This document shows, piece by piece, positions 1-9,538 of a DNA stretch of 44,716 nt. The DNA lies in assembly GCF_000003605.2 (NCBI RefSeq), contig NW_003137821.1, forward strand, positions 1,379,549 through 1,424,264, given 5' to 3'. The stretch comes from Saccoglossus kowalevskii (Eukaryota; Hemichordata; Enteropneusta; Harrimaniidae). Both the position numbers and the translations under genes were made by a program. The notes beneath the pieces are model-generated. The model saw only the letters and a list, made by a program, of their open reading frames with translations, was not told the origin of the DNA and searched no databases. Positions within the stretch are counted from its first letter, which is position 1. Every line of letters starts with the position of its first letter.

Positions 1-481
1 ACAGAAACGGTGTCATGCCACGAACCGAGCACTAAACGTTCTACGTTGATAAGACCCGCACCACTGTACCGTGTATTTATATGGGCTTTGCGCAAGCTGT
101 TGTGGAACGTCGGTCGACAACAGCTAAAGTCGAGAAAACACCGCTAACTCAACAAGTAATCCTGAGCAACCAAGACATTTGGTGTCTCAAATAACATAAA
201 TAAAAGACAGTGATTTACAACCAAGCAACGATCAAATCACTAGCACAAGAATATTCTTTTTTAATCATTTCAACCACTACTGTTTTTTATTAATACTCTT
301 GGAACTATGTTGAAGTAACACATTTTCAGTAACTAGACTAGCATATTTGTTTTCTTGTTTGTTTTTTTACTGCAAAAACGGTAACGTTTCATTGCAATGC
401 ATTATTCGTATTATTGCAATCAATGCATGGGTGGGTGCCAATTAAATGGCAAGTGGTAATTTTTTGGTTCCATTTTTCTAG
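1..481. other. Sequence upstream of first visible kinase exon
   Basis: No exon could be supported here. The stretch is AT-rich with long T runs around 350-370 and ends in a polypyrimidine tract and AG acceptor at 480-481 that feeds the first recognised kinase exon. It is therefore most likely intron of the kinase-like gene, whose signal peptide, extracellular part and membrane segment would lie further upstream. Confidence 0.5.
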
Positions 482-3118
482 ACAGCTCCAGGAAGTGTAT
501 CCAGAAAACGAGGTGGCGCTTTTGAAGTTTCACGAGACCGAGTGGTCTTGGTAAAACCCCTGTCTGATGGAAAATATGGGCAAGTATGGACGGCCAAGGT
601 ATGGGGTATATATGGAAACGACGGAGAGACCATGGTCGCTGCAAGGGTACTGCGGAAGGATACGCCACAACATGTCATACACGGTTTACTTCATCAGCTG
701 ATGTTGCTGTCACAGATAGATACTCATCCTAATATTGCTACGATGATTGGATGCTGCACTACATCCGGTGAGAATTGTGGGTAGCGTATTTGTATTAGTC
801 CGGTTTGTTTTGTGATATTAATATCACATGCGTTATATATTTCTAGCCACCATGCCGTCTTAAAATATCACCTGCTTTGCGTACTTGTCTATGTCCTTGT
901 AAATTGTAGGCATTCCAAACCAAATTCTATTAGTTAATATTCATTTAGATGTGTGAAAACGAAGATTTATTCATGTACGCTGTGTAAAACACGCGGGAGG
1001 AACACGTTTCCCCAAAAATGAATGTATCTGCGTGTTCGTTTTCAGAACCATATTACTTTATGACGGAGTACGTCAAAAATGGTGATTTGCAGTCCTTTTT
1101 AGAGAACAATTATCCTGGTGATACAAGTAACCAGAAAACGCTCAAGTCGCGTGATCTCATTACTATGGCACTCCAGATTGCCAGGGGAATGGCGTATCTT
1201 GCAAACAAAAGGGTGAGTCAACTCGTAGCTTTTATATCATCCTTGTTGTATTATAGTCTGACATGTCGGCGTACACGTAGTAGCGCCCTCGCCGGCCAAA
1301 CGGGTTTGGAGCACCGTGGAGGCAACTCACGCGACTCGTCAGGCTACCTTTGTATAGACTGCATCTGACAAGCCGGGTGAACGGAGGTTACGCCATGACG
1401 GCTAAATAATGTGCAGCTCCCTCATGCTTTCCGACTATCACAAATTATTTTATTCTTGGACTACTTTTTTTAAATATTTTTCAGGTGATTCATGGTAATC
1501 TTACCACTAGCAACGTTCTTCTTGATGATGACATGGTGTGTAAATTAACCAACATTGGAAGAGTTGAGAATCCCGTGACACAGGCGCCAATGAAAACAGA
1601 CGTACGTACAAACCTGCGCAAAATTGGTTGATAGAGGGCATAGTTTTCGTTTCACCAGTGCTGGAGTAGGCAGTAACGCAATTAGGATATGGATACAGTC
1701 GTTTCTGTTATTACAATTAGACTACGGAGAGGGCCAGTGTATTTCCGGGTGATAGGGCTAACCAAATACTAAGAAAATAGTAAATGATATTCGTGGAAAA
1801 AGACAATATCTACACTCACGGGAAAAACATGTAACGCAGTCATAATATTATCCCCTTATACTTGAACATTCCAGAGAATGTGAAGATAGGAGACTTAAAT
1901 CCAACCGTCTAAAATGCTAACATATAAAGTGTCATGACAACACATTTTATTAAAGTCATTAAAGAGGGGAGTCGTCACCTGCGCATGCGTCAGATGGTCA
2001 CAGCGTGTCATTGTTTACAAACAAGCGTCTACCCATAAGCATTTGCGTTTTTAGCTTGTGTTGTTATTGTCGCTTGGGACTCAATTCCCGCGCGTGCGCA
2101 GGTGACGACCCTGCCGCTTTAATTATTGTTTAAATGTGTGGACTGGGACAATGATTTGAGATGTGTCTTAGATTGATAGAAACTGTCACGTAACAGCAAT
2201 GGCGCCAATAACGAATGATCTAACTGCAGATTGACTTCGTTTAATGTCAGCGTGTTTTTGTTTGTTTTTATTCCCGCAGGACAACCTACGCTGGATGTCA
2301 CCTGAAACGATTCGGACTGCTCGCTACACGACGTACAGTGATGTGTGGTCATTTGGTATCGTGCTATGGGAGATTGTTAACTTCGGTTCGTATAGTACCA
2401 TACATTGCCAAGTGTTGCTTGGTTAGTTTCGATGTTTGCGTGCATTTTTCCTCTTGATACTAACACATTTTGTTGATGTGTTCTTTTTTGGTATTGTCTT
2501 AGGTGCCACGCCGTACCCAGGTGACTCGAACAGTAAAGTTATAGCACGAGTGGAAAGAGGAGAGGTAATGGTAAAACCAAAACATTGTTCACAAGAACTG
2601 TAAGTATCACCAAACACATTATTCATGTTCTAGCTGTTAAATTTGCATGAAAACGTCAGAATATATCATTTTCGTTATTAAAATAATGGATCTGTGCATC
2701 ATTGGCGTCAAGTCTGATATTAAAACACCGACTGCAAATCTCATACAAGATTATTCCCAGCACTGAAACACAGCTCATACAGTGCCCTTTGCGATACATT
2801 TTAATAAAACGTTTGTTTTTCTAACTGTCAGATACTACGTCATGACTCGGTGTTGGAACGATAGCCCCACACGACGACCAACATTCAATGATTTAATGAG
2901 GACATTGGATGATATGACAAACGACATTGAAAATACAGTAAGTAAAATTGATAAAAAAACAGGTGTGTTTTTGAAGAAATCTTAGTGACTTTGAAAATAA
3001 ACGAAATAATAAGTACATGGTTTTCTTTCAGAATTATATAACAGTAGAAGACTTCGTCAAAGACGAAAGTAGCGGTATTGACTCACAGTCAAAATGCATA
3101 CCATCAGTTGACGTATAG
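482..3118 (+). CDS. Receptor-tyrosine-kinase-like pseudokinase (3' portion, 7 exons)
   Basis: Seven exons join in frame with GT-AG junctions: 482-767, 1046-1212, 1485-1601, 2280-2385, 2503-2599, 2832-2937 and 3032-3118 (stop TAG). They give 321 residues covering a whole kinase fold. The start resembles FGFR/RET-type kinases ([20 protein letters not shown]). Conserved structural landmarks are the hinge ([11 protein letters not shown]), the catalytic-loop Asn (HGNLTTSN), [13 protein letters not shown] and PTRRPTF. Catalytic residues are missing: the first Gly of the glycine loop is Ser, the VAxK lysine is Arg (VAAR, codon 644-646), the alpha-C Glu is Gln (codon 695-697), HRD is HGN (1491-1499) and DFG is NIG (1551-1559). 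The activation loop has no Tyr, and APE is SPE. The tail after the kinase domain is short. From family knowledge this should be a catalytically dead scaffold or allosteric partner at the membrane. Whether it has a receptor ectodomain cannot be seen. The exon ending at 2385 has a weak donor (GTTCGT). Confidence 0.88.
1963..2118. mobile_element. TTAA-flanked MITE, copy 1 (156 bp)
   Basis: The element is bounded by TTAA at 1959-1962 and 2119-2122. Its ends are inverted repeats: the left begins AGAGGGGAGTCGTCACC, and the reverse complement of the right begins AGCGGCAGGGTCGTCACC, both continuing into CGCATGCG/CGCACGCG-like sequence. A second copy lies at 25450-25602. It sits in the pseudokinase intron between the HGN exon and the SPE exon. 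TTAA duplication suggests a piggyBac- or Kolobok-type transposase, which the element does not encode. Confidence 0.82.
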
Positions 3119-3728
3119 GTGCACTTCCCTGAACGTCAGTCGAAAAGCCTTTACCAACATCACGTGACTTCACGCTTTGCATGCTATGATATTGCTTGTA
3201 TTCGTTTATTTCACAATTTACAATATTGCTGTAAGACAAAAAACGACTAAATAGTTGTATATATATACTCGACGTGGAAATATGAAAGTTATATTATAGA
3301 TAAAGCTGCACGTGACAATGACATTGGGGTTTAAAAGGTGCTGGTCGTCGCTATCACATGTGTTCGAGTGCTCAAGTTTAAGTTAATTAGCAATGAATTT
3401 GACTCACATACGCATGTGTACGAGTTTCATGTAAAACGCACGCATGTGGGTCCCATACGACGCATGTAACATACTAGTGCATTGTTTTTTACAAGAAATT
3501 CAAGCGACTATAGCGCTATAATGATTATGGCACGACATAAACAGCATGTGTATAACATGACGGGGATTAAACCTTGTATCAACATGTCATCGCTCGAGTA
3601 GTTTAGCAGGAGACGAGTAAGTATATGTACTCTCAAATTATTGAAGTTTGTTTTCAGACGATTTTTTGTTATTCTCTGTTTTTTTTTTTTTCATTTTATT
3701 TGTTTTAAATTTTGACTGAATGAAGCTG

Positions 3729-3734
3729 AATAAA
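3729..3734 (+). terminator. Polyadenylation signal AATAAA (pseudokinase gene)
   Basis: A canonical AATAAA lies 611 bp after the pseudokinase stop codon, the first clear one downstream. Assignment is by position only. Confidence 0.35.
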
Positions 3735-4227
3735 ATTACAAAAAATGTAGTGTGTCCAACAACTCATGTTGAACAATAACTTTAACCAATATGATTTTAC
3801 TTGGTGAAAAGACTGTATTTTTCTGCATAAAAACGAAAGAATTTCACAATGTCAAAATTGTCCTTTTCGTAGTGTTGAGAGGAACGATTGAATCGTATTG
3901 CTTCATATAGCTACTTGTAATGCATGATCAGTTACGATACAAGCTGTAATAATAGTGTTGATATTATAATAAATTGTTTGATGCTCAATTTACCGTTGTG
4001 TGTGTTTTTGTTTTTGTTTTGAATAAAATAGACAACACATGTAGTACCAGTAAATATAATACCGGAATTGGTAGCTAATAAAAATTAAGATGCAGTACTA
4101 ACAAAGAAATACCGTTTTTATCCGTTGACTATTTTGAATAATTAATAGCACCCTCAATTGTGATTGGTAGTCGAGTCCACTGATTAACGAAGTGGTTGGC
4201 CCGAAGTTTGGAGCGTGATCACTGACA

Positions 4228-4236
4228 TCACGTGAC
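4228..4236. promoter_or_regulatory. E-box TCACGTGAC upstream of the SOCS-box gene
   Basis: TCACGTGAC lies about 390 bp upstream of the SOCS-box start codon. It matches the USF/TFE E-box core (the CLEAR motif of TFEB targets is GTCACGTGAC). Similar CACGTG sites occur at about 3163, 5447 and 30667, so the word is recurrent here and function is only an inference. Confidence 0.3.
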
Positions 4237-4627
4237 CGAGGAAAATGTTCGTAAGCAACTCATCTTTGTGGATGGTGGTCTCGTGCGCTTCGTACTACAC
4301 ACTGCACGCACGGACACGACTGTAAGTTTATACAAAACCCCAGACCCAACACACCCGGCCCCGTGCCTGGCTGACGTATGGCAGCAGTTTTCATAATGAA
4401 AAAAAAAGCAAATATGCCGGGAGTACTGAGTTGACAATTGGAATATGGAACGTTGCTTATGCCGGGCGCTTATGACGTGCGCAGCACAATAGCGACGCGC
4501 GCGTACAGATGCACTGAGAACCGCATTTGCAAGATGCGTACACGTGCAAGTTAACTGTATATAATTGGATTGGGGTTGGTGATAATGGCACATTTATGTA
4601 ATTGAGTGCTATAATTCAATATACAGC

Positions 4628-7263
4628 ATGGGACACTCTTGGTCGGACTTCGCGGGCAGCAGTCCTAACACGGCGTCTTCAGGCGGTGCCGATGGAATAG
4701 ACGAGACGTTAGATCTCTCTCTGAATAGCAATGTCTTAACAGAGATTTACAAGTATACGATGGAGGGTAAAAGCGACGAAGTGAACGATCTGTTGAAGAA
4801 ATGCCCGTATGTGGATCTTAATCAGGTTGCGTATGTCCACACCTTTTCACTCCACCCACTTCCCTTCTCTGGCCGCGTGGGGAGGACCCCCGTCTTTGTA
4901 CTTCATGCCGCCGCGGCACTGAAACGCCGAGACATCATGCACCTTCTCTTACAACACGGCGCGGACCCCAATGTGACTGACATCGCGGGACAAACGGCGC
5001 TTCATCTGAGCACAATGCCGTGCCCGGGAAGTCAGTATTGTCTTTTACCGGCTTCGAATGAAAGCAAAGATTTGGTGTCTCTACTCTGTAGTAATGGCGC
5101 CAATGTTCACTCCAAAGACATTATGTTGAGATCTGCCGTCCACAAGACAGCGATGTACGGGTTATTATCATGTATGCTATTCCTCATCAACGAAGGCTCG
5201 GACGCTGATGCCCGGGACTGTGATGACGTCACTCCATTAATGCTCGCTGCTGAAAGCGGACAACTAAAAACTATGAGAGCACTTCTGAAGCGCGGTAAGA
5301 AATCTCCAAACCCTAACTCCTGAACAAATATTTTAAAAATACTACGTGTGGCGGTGACGCAATACTGTGTATGAATGTCAGTGTTGATGATCGGACAGAA
5401 ACTGCGCAAGCAGTCGTTTGTCATATTGCACATAAATACTCCGGTCACGTGATGAATAGAAGATAGGAGATACTGTATAGCAATCCGTGTAGTGTCGAGA
5501 AGAATAACAATCACTCTGACTTACTTGAATTTGTTATTTGTTATGGCTGTCAATTATCAGTCGCCAATAGACCATTTTCAGGGGCGGGTCTAGGATTCTG
5601 GAATAGGGGAGCCGATAAGTTGGCCTAAGGCCAAGTTCGCGAGCGCCGATGGCGCGAAGCCCTGTTAGTTGTTAAAAATAGCTGAAATAGGGGGGGCGGC
5701 CCCCTCCTAAATCCGCCAATGATTTTCCGTTCACTACAAGATCCCGCGTTATGCGTGAAAATCGAATGTAAAACAGAACAAAGGTCGCAGTGGCGTCAAA
5801 ACATCGCCAAATGCGAAACTATACATATTGATGTTGGTCAATTTTGATAAAGTAATGGCATCATATACACCTCCGAAAGATCGACATTCCGACAGTGAAT
5901 TATAAAAAATACAAGTGCAAAATTAAATAGTTTGACTTTTGTGGCAGACTGTTTCCCGCCTCAAGTGTCACGGCGAACCAAGCAACAAGGGACGTCGCGA
6001 ACCAGCGAAACGTCCAGTCCGCACATTTCACGCATTACGCGAGATCTCGCTTTGAACAGAAAATCACCTGTTGACTAATGATTTATTTTATGTTATTCAG
6101 GCGCTAATGTGAGAGCGAGAACGAAATCAAACCAAACTGTGCTGCATCATGCTGCCATGTTGTCGACGGGGTTGCGAAGATATCGCAGTAAGTTGTCGGC
6201 TGTGTCAATTTTAATGGAACATGACGTAAGTAAATGTTGCATAAACACTGAGTTGGGTGTATAGACACTGAGTTTTTTTTTTGGGGGGGGGGTCTTTTTC
6301 GGCAGATGGCGCACTTGACTAAACTAAACAGCATGGTTCTCTTACCTAACGCATGTTAACCACGTGTGCCATAAACATTACCCAAATTCCGGGCAACTCT
6401 TTGACTGTCACATCACCTGGTTTAAACCCTGCGATACGAGAAAACGGAACGGAAACACTCCCAATTTATTTCTATTTGCAACGTTTCACCAGAATGTTTT
6501 CCAGGATAACGTCCCAAAATATAACACTTTTCTTCGGAAATCATCATGAACACTCGTTTGGCCACGATCCGAAATGGGCTTTGGGCGTCCGAACATTTAA
6601 GATTCGGCGGATCTCGTATATGATTTAATATACAGAATATGTAAGTCATTGTTAATACTCCTTAACCACAGACTGTACAGTGCATGTCTTAACTAACATC
6701 GGTATTTTATGTCTATCCACCAGGTTGACGTCAACGCGCAGGACGATGCAGGACAGACACCACTTCACATCGCGGCAAAGCGACGTGATTACTCCGTCAT
6801 TCGATACTTGATTAAATACGGGGCTGATCTGGGAATCAGAACCAGACAAGGACGTACCCCTTTCTACGAATTCTTAGACGGACTTAATCTGAAGCTAACC
6901 AGCAACGCTGTTGACGTACACATGGCGCTGATACTCTTTCTGCAGGATACCGCTCGTCCTGGTCCATTCACTGACAGTGAGGGCGTCACACCAAGTTGTT
7001 TCGCTGAAGATGCTATTGTGTCTGAGTTCCAACAGAAAGTGATAGACATTCTTCTTGAATCGGAGAAGAGTACGTTTTCGCTTCAGTTCTTATGTAGGTT
7101 GACAATAAGGCGTGCCCTAACACAGCATCGTATGGACAGGGTCAACGACCTGCCGTTGCCCACGTCATTGAGAGAATACATCAATTCAACCACGGCAAGT
7201 TGGGTTACTGGAGACTTATTGGAATTATTTTCCGAAGAAGTCAGACAACAATTAAGGCTTTAA
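4628..7263 (+). CDS. Ankyrin-repeat and SOCS-box protein (ASB-like)
   Basis: Three exons, 4628-5294, 6101-6225 and 6724-7263 (stop TAA), join in frame through GT-AG introns to give 443 residues. After a Ser/Gly-rich N-terminus come six or seven ankyrin repeats, roughly residues 40-310, with motifs such as LLLQHGADPN, GQTALHLS, VTPLMLAAESG and GQTPLHIAAKRRD. A SOCS box follows at about 380-417: the Elongin-BC part is LQFLCRLTIRRAL and the Cullin-5 part is LPLPTSLREYI. A 26-residue tail lies beyond it. ASB proteins are substrate receptors of Cullin-5/Elongin-BC ubiquitin ligases; the ankyrin repeats bind the substrate, which is unknown here. The chosen ATG is the first in the long open exon, and an upstream non-coding exon is possible. 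Intron 1 (806 bp) is mostly nested transposon. I cannot assign a specific vertebrate ASB orthologue. Confidence 0.9.
5567..6071. mobile_element. 367-bp family MITE, copy 1, split by a hAT-like insert
   Basis: The left end (TAGACCATTTT) and right end (AGAAAATCACCTG) match the termini of copies at 26353-26720 and 41472-41838, as do internal stretches such as GCGTTATGCGTGAAA and GAGATCTCGC. The copy is interrupted at 5579-5718. Removing the insert and one 8-bp duplication leaves 357 bp, close to the 367-368 bp of the other copies. The middle is more diverged than in those copies. It fills most of intron 1 of the SOCS-box gene and ends about 29 bp before the acceptor AG. Confidence 0.75.
5579..5718. 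mobile_element. Small hAT-like MITE nested in another MITE (140 bp)
   Basis: It begins CAGGGGCGGGTCTAGGA, and the reverse complement of its end begins TGGCGGATTTAGGAGGGGG, an imperfect inverted repeat of the CAGGGGCGG type found on hAT elements. It is flanked by ACCATTTT (5571-5578) and ATGATTTT (5719-5726), an 8-bp duplication with two mismatches, as hAT transposases make. It interrupts the left terminal repeat of the surrounding MITE. Confidence 0.7.
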
Positions 7264-7321
7264 GATCAAGAACGACATATAAAGACAAATATTTTTCTAT
7301 ATTTTGTATGTATATTTTTTT

Positions 7322-7327
7322 AATAAA
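7322..7327 (+). terminator. Polyadenylation signal AATAAA (SOCS-box gene)
   Basis: AATAAA lies 58 bp after the stop codon, giving a very short 3' UTR. It overlaps the left copy of an 11-bp direct repeat bounding the inverted-repeat element just downstream. Confidence 0.55.
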
Positions 7328-7864
7328 AGTGGGCATGACTCGTGTGAATGAATCATGTGAAAGTTCACGAGATATATTTATAGTCGTATGTATTTTCTAC
7401 GATAAAGACTTTCCGTTCTCGACATAGGTAAATTCTCTCGTCTTTATGGAGGAAAAACAATATTTTTACCAAGTAAAATCATATTTATTCAAGTTATTGT
7501 TCATACATGAGTTTGTGAACACACTACATATTTTATAACTTCATTCAGCTTCTTTCAGTCTTAATTCAAGACAAATGAAATAACAAAAATATCGAAATAT
7601 ACTAAATTATGTTTGGTCTCTAATTAATATTCCCGCAAAACCAGTAATTATTAAAATTAATATTGGTATGCATATGGAGTACACTTTTTATGAAATATTT
7701 AAACATATTTCTGAATTCACTTTTCAAAATCAATTATTTGGGGTTTTGGGCCAAAAAACGAAAGAATTTCACATGTTGAAAACGGAAAGTCTTTATCGTA
7801 GTGTATTTCTTTATATAATATATATCCGCACACACAATTGTTCCCATAATTACTAAAAGTGGGC
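7325..7864. mobile_element. Inverted-repeat element downstream of the SOCS-box gene
   Basis: About 50 bp at 7398-7450 (CTACGATAAAGACTTTCCGT and onward) is repeated inverted at about 7745-7802 (ACGGAAAGTCTTTATCGTAG). The pair is bracketed by the direct repeat AAAAGTGGGCA at 7325-7335 and 7854-7864, which could be an 11-bp target duplication. The inverted arms do not reach the direct repeats, so the exact ends are uncertain. No coding capacity is visible. Confidence 0.5.
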
Positions 7865-9526
7865 AAGGTTGCAACACTGTTAATTAGTTTATATATCCGT
7901 TGAAATAGGAAATTCACATACTAAATGGTTCTGATATTATGGTATGTGTAATGATTTGAGGCTATAACGTTTAGTTTAGTTATTTGCATAATGATATTGT
8001 ACATTGTATGGAACATCTCGTGAGTATTTAGACTCAGTTCCAGGCCTAGCAGTTGAGCAATAAACACCTTGGCTACAGGTGCTTCTCTCCAGTGTGTTAT
8101 TCTCTTCTCGGATTTGGTGACCAATACTCACTTGGTTCACTCTACCTTGAGAAGTCTGTTCTCAGTTTACAGTATGATATGTTATCATATGTTTATCTAA
8201 TTGTTGTGAACATCGTGTTGTGTTCGAAGATCTTTGTCTCACTTGGCTGATATCACTTACACGTAGAGAAACCAGATTCGACCCAAATTATTTTCGTACC
8301 ACTAAGTCCATGTTCACTACTGACACGGTCACTTTGTACCACATGTACGTCCCTACTTGCATAGAAGTGCAATACGGGTATGTGCCGCCCGACTGGGGTG
8401 CCATTTCACGTTATTTTGTTTAGAAGCACTTATTTACTTTTTCACGGGTCCTTATATTCAAAGCCAAATACCGGAAAAGGCTGAATAAAATGCATTGCCG
8501 GGTGCGCTCACTGGTTGCAAAAGTTGTGGGCTGGGTGTTTTTTTTTTTGTCGCTGAAAACACTTGTGTTTAGAAGTGGGTATATAAATACAAAACAAAAA
8601 TGGTTTTGAAGTGAGTATGGTTTACGAGAGGTGGGCTTCACACCCTTATCCACTTAATGTGGAAGTAGCCCCCCCCCCCGGATGTACGCTTTGATTGTGA
8701 CTATTTTGTATGTAGGTAATTTACACTTCAAAATGGTTAATTAAGTTCAAGTAGCATTGGCTTATCAAGTGTATCAAGAATATTTGACAACGCCAACTAA
8801 CAGTTTACATTTGAATCTTATTTGATTCACCGATAATGTTTTCACCATGACCTGCTATTATTATGTATGACACTGGTTTATCGTTATAATTTGTACATTT
8901 AAAGTCCGCATGCAAATACCGTTCACACCCAATCAAGCATAATGGTCTACTGTGAAACATTGATTACGGCCATCACATCGTTTTGAGATTAAACTGTGTC
9001 TAGTGACAGGTTATTATAATCGCATCCTGTAAATGCCATTTTGTATGTAGATTTGTTTTGATGGACATTCTCGCATCCTTTTGTTTTTACCCTGGCGGCG
9101 CTACAAAACACGTTTTAAAATGTCTATTTTAGTGATAGTAGTGTTTAGATATATGCGTCAACAACAAATCTTCATTGGAATTATGAATAATTATCGTCCT
9201 TTAGCAAAATATCTTCAAAAATACTTTATCTGCAACGTTTTCACAAGTTTGAATTCCCGACGAGCACATGTCACGGACGCACGTCGATGTTAACAGCGCC
9301 CTCACGGGTTATTTTCGTGTTAATTTGTAAACGTTATAACTATGTGCCCGTTTATGTTCATTTTCATGTTTACCCCACTGCTGGTTTATTCTCGACTATG
9401 TTAACCAATTATTCATTAATCGTCAATTATCGTTATGTCATTTAGACAGGTTTTTGGCAGTTTACTAATACGAGTATCTTGTCGGACATAGTCGCGTTCT
9501 TTACGAGATTTATCTAGTTCGTGATC

Positions 9527-9538
9527 CAACATGGCGGA
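9527..9538 (+). promoter_or_regulatory. TISU/YY1-like start context of RMC1
   Basis: CAACATGGCGGA matches 11 of 12 positions of the TISU consensus (SAASATGGCGGC), which contains a YY1 site and directs initiation from very short 5' leaders in mammalian housekeeping genes. Here the ATG of the motif is the RMC1 start codon. The transcription start itself cannot be seen. Confidence 0.5.

Larger units (their letters stand above)
3119..4627. other. Intergenic region between pseudokinase and SOCS-box gene
   Basis: No supported gene. It contains the probable 3' UTR of the pseudokinase gene, a T-rich tract near 3680, and the upstream region of the next gene, including an inverted CCAAT box (ATTGG near 4165) and a CACGTG E-box at 4229-4234. 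At 3331-3360 a TTAA followed by AAGGTGCTGGTCGTCGC resembles one end of the TTAA MITEs, but no convincing partner end was found. Confidence 0.5.
7264..9530. other. Intergenic region between SOCS-box gene and RMC1
   Basis: No supported gene. It holds the inverted-repeat element at about 7325-7864, a stretch at about 7930-8270 containing AATAAA that resembles unannotated repeat, a C run at 8671-8680, and the RMC1 promoter area just before 9531. Open frames here are short and overlap repeats. Confidence 0.5.

Noticed and set aside
3331..3600. Third TTAA MITE starting TTAA-AAGGTGCTGGTCGTCGC
   Set aside because: Only one end is convincing; the candidate right end near 3570 aligns poorly.
7930..8270. 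Possible solo LTR (AATAAA within a repeat-like stretch)
   Set aside because: No convincing TG...CA ends, target duplication, primer-binding site or second copy in the window.
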